Numbered from the stretch's first letter, positions 17,996 through 27,521 are shown. The stretch: 64,000 nt of DNA from Pseudomonas graminis (GCF_013201545.1 NZ_CP053746.1:5457193-5521192), one strand, 5' to 3'. Numbers and translations: made by a program. Notes: generated from the sequence alone by a model not told the origin.

Positions 17996-18948
17996 TGGTT
18001 TCTCAGCCTCGGGTTGGAGAGGATGGCGCAGAGGTCGGCAAGCAACACCAACGCCAGATAGGCCGCGCAGAACAGCATGGTGCAGGCTTGCACCAGGGCC
18101 ATGTCGCGGTTGGTCACGGCATCCACCATCAGGCTGGCGATGCCGGGGTAGTTGAAGATGGTCTCGACGATCACCACCCCGCCGAGCAGGTACGACAGGC
18201 TCAGGGCGATGGCGTTGGCAATCGGCCCGATGGCGTTGGGCAAGGCGTGGCGCAGGACGATGCGGATCGGGCTGACGCCTTTGAGGCGGGCCATTTCCAC
18301 GTACGGGCTGTCGAGCTGGTCGATGACGGCGGCGCGGGTCATCCGCGCCATCTGCGCCACGATCACGCAGCACAGGGTCATCACCGGCAGCGCGTAGGTG
18401 CGCAGAAACTGCAGCGGCGAGGTGATGTCGGTGGCGTACGACAGCGCCGACAGCCAACCGAGGTTGACCGCGAAAATCAGCACCGCCAGGGTCGCCACCA
18501 GAAACTCCGGCACTGCAACCATGGCCAGGGTGATGAAACTCAGGCAGCTGTCGATGCGTCCGCCCCGGCCCATGGCCGAACCGATGCCGAGGATCAGCGC
18601 CAGCGGCACCGACACCAGCGCCGTGGCGGCCGCCAGCATGAGCGTGTTCGGCACCCGGCCCGCCATCAATTCACCCACCGGCATGGCGTTGGACACCGAC
18701 TGGCCCATGTCGCCGGTGAGCAGGCTCATCAACCAGTGCAGATAGCGCAACACGCCGGGTTGATCGAGTCCCAGTTTCAGGCGCAGTGCCGCCACCTGTT
18801 CAGGGGTGGCGAACTGGCCGAGGGATTGCTGCGCCGCGTCGCCCGGCAGCACGGCCGTGATCGCGAACACGACCATGGACACGATCAACAGGGTCACGAC
18901 CCCGGCACCTAAGCGCCGGCAGATCAACCACAGCGTATGGCTATTCAT
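17992..18948 (-). CDS. Dipeptide/oligopeptide-type ABC transporter permease (DppB-like)
   Basis: A 318-residue inner-membrane permease. It has the DppB plan: TM1 near residues 13-33 (VVTLLIVSMVVFAITAVLPG), the conserved LPGDAA motif, a periplasmic segment, then the permease domain with the EAA loop (YVEMARLKGVSPIRIVLRHALP). It starts 12 bp after the solute-binding protein gene and overlaps the DppC-like gene by 4 bp. Confidence 0.9.
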   Translation of the reverse strand: MNSHTLWLICRRLGAGVVTLLIVSMVVFAITAVLPGDAAQQSLGQFATPEQVAALRLKLGLDQPGVLRYLHWLMSLLTGDMGQSVSNAMPVGELMAGRVPNTLMLAAATALVSVPLALILGIGSAMGRGGRIDSCLSFITLAMVAVPEFLVATLAVLIFAVNLGWLSALSYATDITSPLQFLRTYALPVMTLCCVIVAQMARMTRAAVIDQLDSPYVEMARLKGVSPIRIVLRHALPNAIGPIANAIALSLSYLLGGVVIVETIFNYPGIASLMVDAVTNRDMALVQACTMLFCAAYLALVLLADLCAILSNPRLRNQ

Positions 18949-18960
18949 CGCACTGCCTCC

Positions 18961-20598
18961 TCAAGCGTCCAGCCACACCTGCTCGGCGAACATGTAACCC
19001 ATGAAGCCGCCCAACGGGTTGGAGTCGTAGCCCTTGATGCGCTGGTCGACGCCGTCGATGTTGCTGATGAACACCGGCACGCCGATGCCGCAGTGATCGT
19101 GCACCAGGGTCTGCATGTCGCCGTACATCTTGGCGCGCTTGGCGTCGTCGGTTTCGCCCCGGGCCAGCATCAGCAACTGGTCAAACTGATCGTTCTGCCA
19201 GCCGGATTCGTTCCACGGCGCCTTGGACTGGAAGAACTGCGAGAACATCACGTCGGCGTTCGGTCGCGGGTTGATGTTGCCGAAGCTCAACGGGTGCTTC
19301 ATCCAGTGATTGGACCAATAGCCGTCGCTCGGCAGACGGTTGACGTCCAGCTTGAGCCCGGCCTGTTTCGCCGATTGCTGCAGCAGCACGGCGATGTCCA
19401 CCGAACCGGTCGCGGCAGGCGACGCCATGACCGGCATGGTGATGCTTTCCATGCCGGCTTTCTTCAGCAGGAACTTGGCTTTTTCCGGATCGTAGACCGT
19501 CTGCGGCAAGTCGGTGTTGAAGTAGCGCGACCCCGGCGCAATCGGGTGATCGTTGCCGACCACGGCGAAGCCACGGAACACGGCGGATTTGACCTGTTCG
19601 CGGTCCAGCAGCAGTTTCATGGCCTGGGTGAATTCCGGGCTTTTGCCGGGGAGCTGGTCCTGGCGAATGATCAAGTCAGTGTAGTTGCCCGAGGGTGCAT
19701 CGACGACGCGGTGTTTGGGGCTGGCGGCGATGCGCGTGGTGGAGCGCGGGTTGACCTCGTTGATCATGTGCACGTCGCCGGACAGCAGCGCGTTGACCCG
19801 CGACGGCTCGTCGGCGATGGCGATGAATTCGATCTCGTCGAGGTACGGCAGGCCCGGTTTCCAGTAGTTCTTGTTGCGCACAGCCACCGAACGCACACCC
19901 GGCTTGAACTCGCCGACGGTGAACGGCCCGGTGCCGATGCCTTTGTTGAAATCGGCGGTGCCCTCGGGAACGATCAGCAGGTGCGACACGGCGAGGATCG
20001 ACGGCAGTTCGGCGTTCGGCGCGCTGAGGCGGATCTGCACTTCGTTCGGGCCGGTGGCCTTGATCTCGGCGAACTGCTCCATCAGCGGCATGACTTTGGA
20101 GCCGGTGATCGGGTCCTTGTGCCGGCTGAGGGAGAACACCACGTCGGCGGCACCGAGGCTCTTGCCGTTGTGGAAGGTCACGTCCTTGCGCAGGGTGATG
20201 GTCCACAGCGTGGCGTCGACGTTGTCGATGCGCTCGGCCAGTTCCAGCTGCGGCACCAGGTGCTTATCGAAACGGGTCAGGCCGTTGTAGAACATGTAGT
20301 GGCGGGCATAGTCGGTGGACAGCGCGCCCTTGGCCGGGTCGAGGGTGTCGGCGGTGGAGCTGGACATGCCGGCGACGCGAATCTTGCCGCCGGGTTTGCC
20401 TTTGCCGCCGGCGGTGGCTTCTTCGGCAAACAGTTTGCCGGCGCTGCCGAACAGGCTGCCCGCCCCCGCTGCGGCGACGCCGGCAAGGCCGAGCATCTGC
20501 AAGGCGTTGCGCCGCGACATGCCGCGATTGAGGCCTTCGAATACCCGCAGGCTGTCTGGGCCGGAGATAAGCTCGGGGGTGTCTTTGTGGTCAGTCAT
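18961..20598 (-). CDS. ABC transporter solute-binding protein, family 5, Tat-exported
   Basis: A 545-residue periplasmic binding protein of the DppA/OppA family. It begins with an unusually long N region and a twin-arginine signal (MSRRNALQMLGLAG at about residues 27-40, then an Ala/Gly-rich hydrophobic core), so it is probably exported folded by Tat. Family-typical segments include SSTADTLDPAKG and the hinge region. ATG 20598 is preceded by AGG at acceptable spacing. It presents the unknown substrate to the DppBC-like permeases encoded downstream. Tat export of this family is known in proteobacteria but less common than Sec export. Confidence 0.9.
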   Translation of the reverse strand: MTDHKDTPELISGPDSLRVFEGLNRGMSRRNALQMLGLAGVAAAGAGSLFGSAGKLFAEEATAGGKGKPGGKIRVAGMSSSTADTLDPAKGALSTDYARHYMFYNGLTRFDKHLVPQLELAERIDNVDATLWTITLRKDVTFHNGKSLGAADVVFSLSRHKDPITGSKVMPLMEQFAEIKATGPNEVQIRLSAPNAELPSILAVSHLLIVPEGTADFNKGIGTGPFTVGEFKPGVRSVAVRNKNYWKPGLPYLDEIEFIAIADEPSRVNALLSGDVHMINEVNPRSTTRIAASPKHRVVDAPSGNYTDLIIRQDQLPGKSPEFTQAMKLLLDREQVKSAVFRGFAVVGNDHPIAPGSRYFNTDLPQTVYDPEKAKFLLKKAGMESITMPVMASPAATGSVDIAVLLQQSAKQAGLKLDVNRLPSDGYWSNHWMKHPLSFGNINPRPNADVMFSQFFQSKAPWNESGWQNDQFDQLLMLARGETDDAKRAKMYGDMQTLVHDHCGIGVPVFISNIDGVDQRIKGYDSNPLGGFMGYMFAEQVWLDA

Positions 20599-20706
20599 AT
20601 CAAGGCTACCTGTCGATGATCGGGATATTCGAGTGCTCACGGATGTCCGGAGCGTCCTGGAAACGCAGACGACGGTGACGCTACAGCGGGCGACTCAGTG
20701 CAGGCG

Positions 20707-21981
20707 TCAGTGCAGATAGTCCTGCAAGCGGTAATACGCGCCCACGAACGGCAGAAACCACGGCTTGCCGAAGTGCCCGGGGATCGCCGGCCAGTCCAGT
20801 TCACGCCAGGGGTTGGCCGCCGCGTTGCCGGCCATGACCTCGGCCATGACCTGGCCCATGTGCACGGACATCTGCACGCCATGGCCGCTGTAGCCCATGG
20901 AATGAAACACGCCGCCGTGCTGGCCGGCGCGGGGCAGGCGGTCGGACGTCATGTCCACCAGGCCGCCCCAGCAGTAGTCGATTTTCACGTTGGCCAATTG
21001 CGGGAACATGTTCAGCATCGCCGCCTGCAGCACCTTGCCGCTTTTGGCGTCGGACACGCCGTCGGACATGGCAAACCGCGCACGGCCGCCGAACAGCAGG
21101 CGGTTGTCCGGGGTCAGGCGGAAGTAGTTGCCGATCTGGCGGCTGGTCACGTACGCCCGGTGCTGTGGCAACAACTCGTCGATCAGCGCCTGGGGCAAGA
21201 CTTCCGTGGCGATGACAAAACTGCCCACCGGCACGATCCGCCGGCGGTACCAGCCGAGGTCGCCGTGCTGGCAAGCGCCGGTCGCCAGCAGCACTTGGCC
21301 TGCGTGCAGTGAGCCCTTGGCGGTGTTGACCTGATAACCGCCGGCCTGGGGCTTCCAGTCCTTGACCGCGGTGTGTTGGTAAATCATTGCGCCGCGCCGG
21401 GCAGCGGCTTCCGCCAGACCGACCCCAAAGCGGCCGACATGCATTTGCACGCCGTTGCGCTGCAATAAGCCACCGTGAAACTGCGACGAGTTGACTTCGG
21501 CACGGGTCTGCTCGGCATTCAGCAGCTCGACGTCGGCGTCCACCTCCTGGCGAATCAGCTCGCAGGTGCGGGCCAAGCCTTCGTAATGCAGGGGTTTGGC
21601 CGCCAGTTTGAGCTTGCCGTTGCGCAGCAGATCGCAGGCGATACCTTCCTGCTCGACCAGCGACACCACGGTCTGGACCGCGCTTTCATAGGCCTGGTAA
21701 TAGGCGCGCGCCCTGGCCGCACCGAGACTGGCGTGCAGACCGGCGTAATCCTGCGCGACGCCGGTGTTGCACTGCCCACCGTTGCGCCCCGAGGCTTCGC
21801 CGATGACCCGACCGGCGTCCAGCACGACCACGCTGGCACCCTTGAGGGCCAAGGCTCGCGCCGCTGACAGGCCGGTGAATCCACCGCCGATCACGGCCAC
21901 GTCGACCTGCCCGGGCAAGCCGCCGGGTTGGGCACCGGTGAAGGCCGGTGAAGTGTCGAGCCAATAGGATTCACTGCCCAT
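20707..21981 (-). CDS. FAD-dependent oxidoreductase, PuuB/OrdL-like
   Basis: A 424-residue DAO-superfamily flavoenzyme resembling gamma-glutamylputrescine oxidase (PuuB). FAD site VAVIGGGFTGLSAARAL at about residues 28-44; the PuuB/OrdL signature SGRNGGQCNTG follows, and WGGLVDMTSDRLPRAG lies near the C terminus. It would oxidise an amine to an aldehyde with release of ammonia and peroxide. ATG 21981 has AAGGGG upstream. It lies between the HAD gene and the binding-protein gene (58 and 108 bp) on the same strand. A second amine-oxidising activity beside the three-subunit dehydrogenase suggests a substrate with two amine functions or two oxidation steps (inference). Confidence 0.87.
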   Translation of the reverse strand: MGSESYWLDTSPAFTGAQPGGLPGQVDVAVIGGGFTGLSAARALALKGASVVVLDAGRVIGEASGRNGGQCNTGVAQDYAGLHASLGAARARAYYQAYESAVQTVVSLVEQEGIACDLLRNGKLKLAAKPLHYEGLARTCELIRQEVDADVELLNAEQTRAEVNSSQFHGGLLQRNGVQMHVGRFGVGLAEAAARRGAMIYQHTAVKDWKPQAGGYQVNTAKGSLHAGQVLLATGACQHGDLGWYRRRIVPVGSFVIATEVLPQALIDELLPQHRAYVTSRQIGNYFRLTPDNRLLFGGRARFAMSDGVSDAKSGKVLQAAMLNMFPQLANVKIDYCWGGLVDMTSDRLPRAGQHGGVFHSMGYSGHGVQMSVHMGQVMAEVMAGNAAANPWRELDWPAIPGHFGKPWFLPFVGAYYRLQDYLH

Positions 21982-22039
21982 CTTTAACCCCTTATTGCTA
22001 AAACGGCGGCGCTGAAACGGCGTGGAGACGGTGTTTGAG

Positions 22040-22708
22040 TTACAGACCCACCAGCGCCGGCAGTCCGCCGATGTCGGTGATCTGCTGGTACTCGAAGTAC
22101 GCATTCGCCGGGACTTCATGACCACGGGCCACGAACGCCTTGTGCTTGATCTTCATGTCGTGGGCCGACATCAGGTCGTAACGGAAGCTCGAAGACACAT
22201 GCAAGATGTCTTCCGGGCCGCAGCCGAGGTTGTCGAGCATGAACTCGAATGCCGCCAGACGCGGCTTGTAGGCCTGGGCCTGTTCGGCGGTGAAGACCTT
22301 GTAAAACGGCGCGCCGAGCTTGTCGACGTTGGACATGATCTGGCTGTCGCTGGCGTTGGAGAAGATCACCAGGGGAATCTTGTCGGCGATCTTCGACAGA
22401 CCGGCCGGCACATCGGCGTGGGGGCCCCAGGTCGGCACGGCGTCGTAATACAGTTGGCCTTCATCACGGTACTCGACGCCCCAGCGCTTGCAGGTCCGGG
22501 CCAGGGCGGTCTTGAGGATCACGTCGTACGGCTGCCAGTCGCCCATGACCTGATCGAGGCGATAGGCCGAAAAGTCTTTGACGAACTGGTCCATCTGTTC
22601 AGGCTTGACGCGGTCAGCAAACAGCTCGCGGGTCATGGTGCCCATGTGAAAGTTGGTGAGCGTGCCGTAGCAGTCGAACGTAATGAATTTGGGACGAAGA
22701 AAGCTCAT
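22040..22708 (-). CDS. Type II haloacid dehalogenase-like HAD hydrolase
   Basis: A 222-residue HAD protein. Motif I is ITFDCYGTLTNF with the nucleophilic Asp, motif II is VIFSNAS, the lysine is in AYKPRLAAFEFML, and the acidic motif is less clear. The layout matches haloacid dehalogenase type II (L-2-haloacid to D-2-hydroxyacid), although many such proteins act on other substrates. ATG 22708 is preceded by AGGA. It is the first gene of the minus-strand run and faces an AraC regulator across a 538-bp divergent region. Confidence 0.85.
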   Translation of the reverse strand: MSFLRPKFITFDCYGTLTNFHMGTMTRELFADRVKPEQMDQFVKDFSAYRLDQVMGDWQPYDVILKTALARTCKRWGVEYRDEGQLYYDAVPTWGPHADVPAGLSKIADKIPLVIFSNASDSQIMSNVDKLGAPFYKVFTAEQAQAYKPRLAAFEFMLDNLGCGPEDILHVSSSFRYDLMSAHDMKIKHKAFVARGHEVPANAYFEYQQITDIGGLPALVGL

Positions 22709-23246
22709 TGAGTGCGGTCCTGAAGTCAGTTGAGTGTGGCAAGCGTTCGCTGCCCTGGCGGCGCGTCGGCCTCGTTGCAGCACAGCTTCATTACATCACT
22801 GTGAAATCAGCATATGCCGTCTAAAACGACCCGTGCTCAATACAAACCACCGTTTTGGTGGCTGGGCTCAGCAGAGTTTGCGGTGCGCGCCAGCCTTGGG
22901 CAGGGCCTGTGTTTGTGCGCTTTTAGGGGGCTTTTGAAGGCGTTCGGGCGGGCAAAGGCTTAAGAATGGGCGTCGGGGCGGCAGATAATGTGGCGTGGTA
23001 CGCGCGGGATTAACTGATTCTGCGGTGAGGGCAGATTCTGCTTTCGCCCCCTCCCTGGATGACGGCTGACTGACCCGGGCTCAGCCACTGCGGTGCAGCC
23101 ATTCTGTGTCGGCGTGCAGGACATCGGGCGGGCACAACGGCCTGTTCGCCAAGTGGTAGAATCCCGCCCCCCGCACCGCATCGGTAAGGTGCACGGGCAC
23201 GGCGAATGCTCGACCCTGAATGACCCGCCTGGCGGGATGGTGCGCT
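22709..23246. promoter_or_regulatory. Divergent control region between the catabolic operon and its AraC regulator
   Basis: A 538-bp gap with no credible gene, flanked by divergent starts. It should carry the promoter of the twelve-gene operon (minus) and of the AraC gene (plus). A small palindrome, CCACC-GTTTTG-like-GGTGG, lies at 22847-22861. On the minus strand TTGAGC followed after 18 bp by CATATG is only a weak promoter-like match. No AraC box could be defined by eye. Confidence 0.4.
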
Positions 23247-23975
23247 ATGTTTGTAAACCTTGAAGTCCGCAGCTACGACAGGGAAAACCCCAATCACCAG
23301 CACGACCACACTCAGTTGGTGCTGCCGATCCGCGGGCGAATGGAAATCAACGTGGACGGTCGTGAAGGGGCTATCGATCAGTCATTGGCAGCCGTGGTGA
23401 TGCCGGGCTCGGCGCACTCCCAACTCACCCACGTTGACAGCCGGTTTCTGATCCTGGACTGCGCCGCGACTACGCTGGAGGCCTTGCACATCGCGCCGCT
23501 GGCCAAGCGTGTGTACGTGCCGGTTTCCCCCGCCACCCGGCGGCTGATCGAGTTCGCCGAGCTGATCGGCAATGAGCAACTGGCCTTGAGCGCTTCACAG
23601 CTCGGCCCGCTGTTGCTGTCCTCCCTGTTGTCGGACACCGTCGGATCGCCGTCGCCCATGGCTCAACTGATAGGCCGTCTGCGAGCCACGCCCGGTGACC
23701 ACTGGAGCAATGAGGTCATGGCGCACGCGGCAGGCATGAGCATCAGTCAACTGCACCAGCGATTCCGGCAAATGTTCGGACAAAGCCCGCAAACCTTCCT
23801 CACTGGCTTGCGCATTCAGGAAGCTCAGCGATGGCTGCGTGGCACCTCGTTGTCGATCGCCGAGATTGCCTTGCGTGCAGGCTTCTCCGATCAGGCCTCC
23901 CTCACCCGGGCCATGCAGCGTGTCAGCGCCACGACACCCGCGGCGTACCGCAAGGCGCACAAACAGCCTGGGTAA
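23247..23975 (+). CDS. AraC-family transcriptional regulator
   Basis: A 242-residue regulator. The N-terminal half is a cupin-type sensor (HQHDHTQLVLPIRGRMEINV at about residues 17-36). The C-terminal AraC HTH spans the last ~100 residues with two helix-turn-helix units (MSISQLHQRFRQMFGQSP, then IAEIALRAGFSDQASLTRAM). ATG 23247 has GGGATGG upstream. It is divergent from the twelve-gene catabolic operon and 77 bp ahead of the DMT exporter, so it is the natural candidate for their regulator (inference from position). Confidence 0.9.
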   Translation: MFVNLEVRSYDRENPNHQHDHTQLVLPIRGRMEINVDGREGAIDQSLAAVVMPGSAHSQLTHVDSRFLILDCAATTLEALHIAPLAKRVYVPVSPATRRLIEFAELIGNEQLALSASQLGPLLLSSLLSDTVGSPSPMAQLIGRLRATPGDHWSNEVMAHAAGMSISQLHQRFRQMFGQSPQTFLTGLRIQEAQRWLRGTSLSIAEIALRAGFSDQASLTRAMQRVSATTPAAYRKAHKQPG

Positions 23976-24052
23976 AAAATTCGACCGGTACGGACAATAC
24001 GCCCCGATTCCATTGCCCCAGACTTGTGGCCTTACGGTTTGGAGCGGATGAA

Positions 24053-25009
24053 ATGTTGGCTGATCGAGCACTGCTAAAAGGCATCGGCTACGGGGTGTGT
24101 GCGGGGCTGTGCTGGGGGGTGATTTTTCTGGGCCCGCAGCTGACGCCGGGCTTGAGCGGCCTGCAGTTCGCCGTCATCCGATTCCTCTGCTACGGCGCCA
24201 TCTCCGCAGCGCTGTTGATGCCCCGGTGGCGCCGGGTCTGTGCGCAACTCGGTATGGCTGACTGGAAATCACTGTTCTGGCTGAGCCTGATCGGCAACCT
24301 CCTCTACTACTCGCTGGTGGGCACCGGTGTGCAATGGGTCGGCATCGCCACCACATCCCTGATTGTCGGACTGATTCCGGTCATCGTGACGCTGGCAGGC
24401 CGTCATGACGCCAACGCCGTCCCTTTGCGCAAGCTGATTCCTTCGCTGTGTTGCGCGGTCGGGGGCGTCGTACTGATCAGCTGGCACGCCCTGTTCAAAG
24501 GCGACAGGCCGGATGCATTGACCAACGTTGGCGGGATTTTGTGTGCGGTGGGCGCACTGGTGACCTGGAGCTGGTACGCCGTGAGCAACGCTCGGCGACT
24601 GGTTCAAGTCACCGAGGTTTCGTCCCATGACTGGGCGCTCCTGACCGGGGTCATGACCGGCGCCCAGTCCCTGCTGTTGGCAGTGCCTGTCCTGGGGTTT
24701 CAGGCCGGTACGTACAGCGCCGCGGACTGGCTGCATGTTTTGGGAGTGGCCGGGGGCGTCGCCTTGCTGTCCTCGGTGGTGGGTGGCGCGTGCTGGAATC
24801 AGGCGAGCAGGCTGCTGCCGCTGGCGCTCAGTGGACAAGTGCTGGTGATCGAGACATTGGCGGCGCTGGTGTTTGGCTTTATATGGGAGCACCGACTCCC
24901 TGACAACTTTGAGTGGGCGGCCATTGTGCTGCTGGTGACCGGCGTTGTCTGGTGCCTGAATTGTCACCGTGCCCCGCGCCGTGAGGCGAATGCGTCGGTG
25001 GCTGCATGA
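24053..25009 (+). CDS. DMT-superfamily (EamA) transporter
   Basis: A 318-residue membrane protein with about ten hydrophobic helices in two repeated EamA halves, typical of drug/metabolite exporters that release amino acids or related metabolites. ATG 24053 is preceded by GGAG; an open frame upstream to 23831 overlaps the AraC gene and is not used. It follows the AraC gene on the same strand after 77 bp and may export the pathway substrate or an intermediate when in excess (inference). A GGTGCCG/CGGCACC hairpin lies at 25071-25091, downstream, without a clear T-run. Confidence 0.87.
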   Translation: MLADRALLKGIGYGVCAGLCWGVIFLGPQLTPGLSGLQFAVIRFLCYGAISAALLMPRWRRVCAQLGMADWKSLFWLSLIGNLLYYSLVGTGVQWVGIATTSLIVGLIPVIVTLAGRHDANAVPLRKLIPSLCCAVGGVVLISWHALFKGDRPDALTNVGGILCAVGALVTWSWYAVSNARRLVQVTEVSSHDWALLTGVMTGAQSLLLAVPVLGFQAGTYSAADWLHVLGVAGGVALLSSVVGGACWNQASRLLPLALSGQVLVIETLAALVFGFIWEHRLPDNFEWAAIVLLVTGVVWCLNCHRAPRREANASVAA

Positions 25010-25264
25010 ATGGTGCCCATCCGGCAAAAGTCTGTCTACCGCCCGCTGCAACTGCTTGAAAAAAGCGCTCGGTGCCGTGTTATTCGGCACCAATGTCCCG
25101 TGGCATTTGCTGCCGCCCTCGCCCCGGATTTAAGTACGAAGTAGGGTCCCGTCCCCCGCCGTGCGACGAATCTGCCGAATATCCCGAGCCCTCTTGTCAG
25201 CCCTTTAATCAGGTGGGATACAGGCGTTCAGTGCCACTTGAATAACGCATAACGGAGCCTCGCC

Positions 25265-26116
25265 ATGTCCGCCCTGCCGCACCCTTCTTATACCTATCGC
25301 CCCATGACCGTGGCCGACCTGACCGCCGCCCATGACTTGTCAGTGCAACTGAAATGGCCCCATCGCCTGGACGACTGGGCGATGCTGCACCGGGTCAGCG
25401 ACGGCTTCGTGGTGATGGATGGCGGCCGTCTGATCGGCAGCGCCTTTGTCTGCCCTCAGGGTGATTTCGCGACCATCGGCCTGGTGATCGTCAGCAACGA
25501 TTACCAGGGCCAGGGCATTGGCCGCCGCTTGATGGAAAGGGCCCTCGCCGCCTGCGAGCCGCGTACGCCGATTCTTAACGCCACCGTCGCCGGCAAGCCG
25601 TTGTATGCCAGCCAGGGTTTCGTCGAATTCGGCCGGGTGCAGCAGCATCAGGGCCAGGCCATCGTCCCGGCGCTGGTGGAGCTGGCTGACGGTGAAACCT
25701 GCCGCGCCCTCACTGCCGACGATCACGCCGCCCTCCTCACCCTCGCCAAAGCCGCCAGCGGCCTGGACCGCCGCGACGTGCTGCGCGACCTGCAGGTGGA
25801 GCACGCGGTGGGCATCGAGCGTGACGGTCAGCTGCGCGGTTTCGCCTTGCTGCGGCCATTCGGGCGCGGGCGCTGCATCGGGCCGGTGGTGGCGGAAAAC
25901 ATCCATCAGGCCCAGCACCTGATCGCCGTCTTGCTGGCCCAGGTGCCGGACACCTTTGTGCGCATCGACATCCCCGTGGCCTGCGGCCTGAGCGACTGGC
26001 TGGAAACGGCGGGCCTGAAGAACATCGACACCGTGGTGCAGATGGCCCGAGGCACCCCGCCCGAGGCCAGTCAGGGCGTGCAACCTTTTGCGCTGATCAC
26101 CCAGGCGATCGGCTGA
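25265..26116 (+). CDS. GNAT-family N-acetyltransferase, two-domain, paralogue 1
   Basis: A 283-residue acetyltransferase. The N-terminal GNAT fold shows the acetyl-CoA loop GLVIVSNDYQGQGIGRRLME (about residues 74-93). The C-terminal half (about 140-280) resembles the second domain of tandem GNAT proteins. A paralogue with the same layout is encoded at 31294-32139; shared words include LKWPHR, TPILNAT, GFVE and the C-terminal TQAIG. GGAG precedes the ATG at good spacing. It is followed 20 bp later by the cupin gene. Substrate unknown; in both copies it sits beside amine-oxidising genes, which suggests an amino compound as acceptor. Confidence 0.85.
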   Translation: MSALPHPSYTYRPMTVADLTAAHDLSVQLKWPHRLDDWAMLHRVSDGFVVMDGGRLIGSAFVCPQGDFATIGLVIVSNDYQGQGIGRRLMERALAACEPRTPILNATVAGKPLYASQGFVEFGRVQQHQGQAIVPALVELADGETCRALTADDHAALLTLAKAASGLDRRDVLRDLQVEHAVGIERDGQLRGFALLRPFGRGRCIGPVVAENIHQAQHLIAVLLAQVPDTFVRIDIPVACGLSDWLETAGLKNIDTVVQMARGTPPEASQGVQPFALITQAIG

Positions 26117-26136
26117 TTTTTTACGGAGCATCAACC

Positions 26137-26850
26137 ATGTCATCTCCCGGTATTTTGTTGTTGGCGCGCGCTGATGGCAGCGGTGTTTCCACCTCTTTCA
26201 ACTCGGCGCCGTTGAGCGCCTTTGATCCCTTTGCCGAAGCGCGACAGGTGGCGTGGCGCGGCGATGACGGGGTGTCGGCCGGGCTTGTGCGGTTCACCGG
26301 CGACGCGTTGATCGAGGACTTTCCCTACAGCGAGACGCTGGTGGTGCACGCCGGCCATATGGTGCTGAGCAGCGCGGAGCAGACGCTGGAGTTGGGCGTC
26401 GGTGACAGTGCGGTGATTGGCCGTGGCAGTCGCGTGGCGTTGCATGCCAGCATTGGCAGTGAGTGGGCGTTTTGTGCGGTGGATGTGGCGGGTACCCCTG
26501 CGCGACCCGGTTTGACGCTGTTGCCGGCCCATATCTGGCTGGAGCCGTCTGCGACGCTGGAGCCGCCGATTTTGGTCGGGCCTGCGCCGCAGTGTCGGGC
26601 GTTGAGTCTGTTCGATGATGAGGTGACGGCGTTGAAGGTGGGGATCTGGGATTCGACGCCGTATCAGCGCCATGGTCGTGCGCATCGGTTGCATGAGTTG
26701 ATGCATCTGTTGGAGGGGAGTGTGACGCTGGCCGATGATGACGGCGGTGAGGTGACGGTCAATCCGGGGGATACGGTGTTTGTGGTGAAGGGGGCGTTTT
26801 GTGCGTGGACCAGTACGGTTTATGTGCGCAAGGTCTATGCGGTGAAGTGA
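26137..26850 (+). CDS. Cupin-domain protein
   Basis: A 237-residue two-cupin protein. The first barrel spans about residues 40-115 and the second, more canonical barrel 150-235 (HELMHLLEGSVTLADDDGGE, then VNPGDTVFVVKGAFCAW). It resembles small EutQ/DUF861-type cupins that often accompany amino-acid catabolic genes as sensors or auxiliary enzymes. GGAG lies upstream of ATG 26137. Cotranscribed with the GNAT gene. The second half shows the same shift to G/T-rich codon use seen in ghrA. Confidence 0.82.
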   Translation: MSSPGILLLARADGSGVSTSFNSAPLSAFDPFAEARQVAWRGDDGVSAGLVRFTGDALIEDFPYSETLVVHAGHMVLSSAEQTLELGVGDSAVIGRGSRVALHASIGSEWAFCAVDVAGTPARPGLTLLPAHIWLEPSATLEPPILVGPAPQCRALSLFDDEVTALKVGIWDSTPYQRHGRAHRLHELMHLLEGSVTLADDDGGEVTVNPGDTVFVVKGAFCAWTSTVYVRKVYAVK

Positions 26851-26886
26851 GTTCAGCGTCTCTCTTAAGATCAAGATCAAGATCAG

Positions 26887-27168
26887 GATCAAGGGCGTCT
26901 GCCTGGGGGCAGACTGTTTCGCCTTCGGCGAGTTACTTGGAAAAGCACCCCAAGTAACCAAGGGTGCTTGCTCCTGGTTTGGCCCCTCGTACCTCGGGGT
27001 TCCCTCACTCCGACGACGCTCCGTGGGCCCGCGCCGAACGGACATCCCTGTCCTGACGGCGCTCTCGCCGCATCCATGCGGCTCGGCCCACTGCGCGTCG
27101 TCTGCCTTCGGCCTGCACCCAAGTCGCGATTGGCGGTGTCTGGGCTTTTTGCGCACGAAGATCAAAAG
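26887..27168. repeat. Dispersed ~283-bp repeat, copy B
   Basis: Second copy of the element at 6305-6587, same orientation, beginning GATCAAGGGCGTCTGCCTGG and ending CACGAAGATCAAAAGC. It is preceded by a short run of AAGATC/GATCAG units from about 26868. Differences from copy A are scattered substitutions and very small gaps. No gene is supported inside it. Confidence 0.8.
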
Positions 27169-27180
27169 CGCGCTTACGCT

Positions 27181-27521
27181 TAGTAGGACCGGGTTTAGCC
27201 GGGAAGCCTTTGATCTTGATCGTTCCCACGCTCCGCGTGGGAATGCATCCCCTGACGCTCCGCGTCACCGGTCTCACTGGCTCCACGCGGTGCTTTTTTG
27301 TGGGACCGGCTTTAGCCGGGAAGAGGCCAGTGTGGGCGCTGGTAGTTTTGCTGATCAGACACCCTACCTGTGGGAGCGAGCTTGCTCGCGAAGCTGTTGC
27401 TGTTTCTGTCCGATCGTTCCCCACGCTCCGCGTGGGAATGCATCCTGTGACGCTCCGCGTCACCGGTCTCACTGATGCAACGCGCGCTGTTAGTGGGACC
27501 GGCTTTAGCCGGGAAGAGGCC
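27181..27521. repeat. Dense array of REP-type palindromes
   Basis: Within 340 bp there are three GGACCGG(C/G)TTTAGCCGGGAA REP units (27185, 27302, 27495), two copies of a GTTCCCACGCTCCGCGTGGGAATGC palindrome with its partner GACGCTCCGCGTC (27219 and 27412), and one GTGGGAGCGAGCTTGCTCGCGAA unit (27370). Together with the preceding dispersed repeat they fill the whole 728-bp gap between the cupin and LysR genes; I see no gene there. Confidence 0.85.

Noticed and set aside
18937..20619. A 560-codon plus-strand frame over the binding-protein gene
   Set aside because: Mirror of the codon structure of the minus-strand solute-binding protein; His/Val/Gly-rich sequence without domains.
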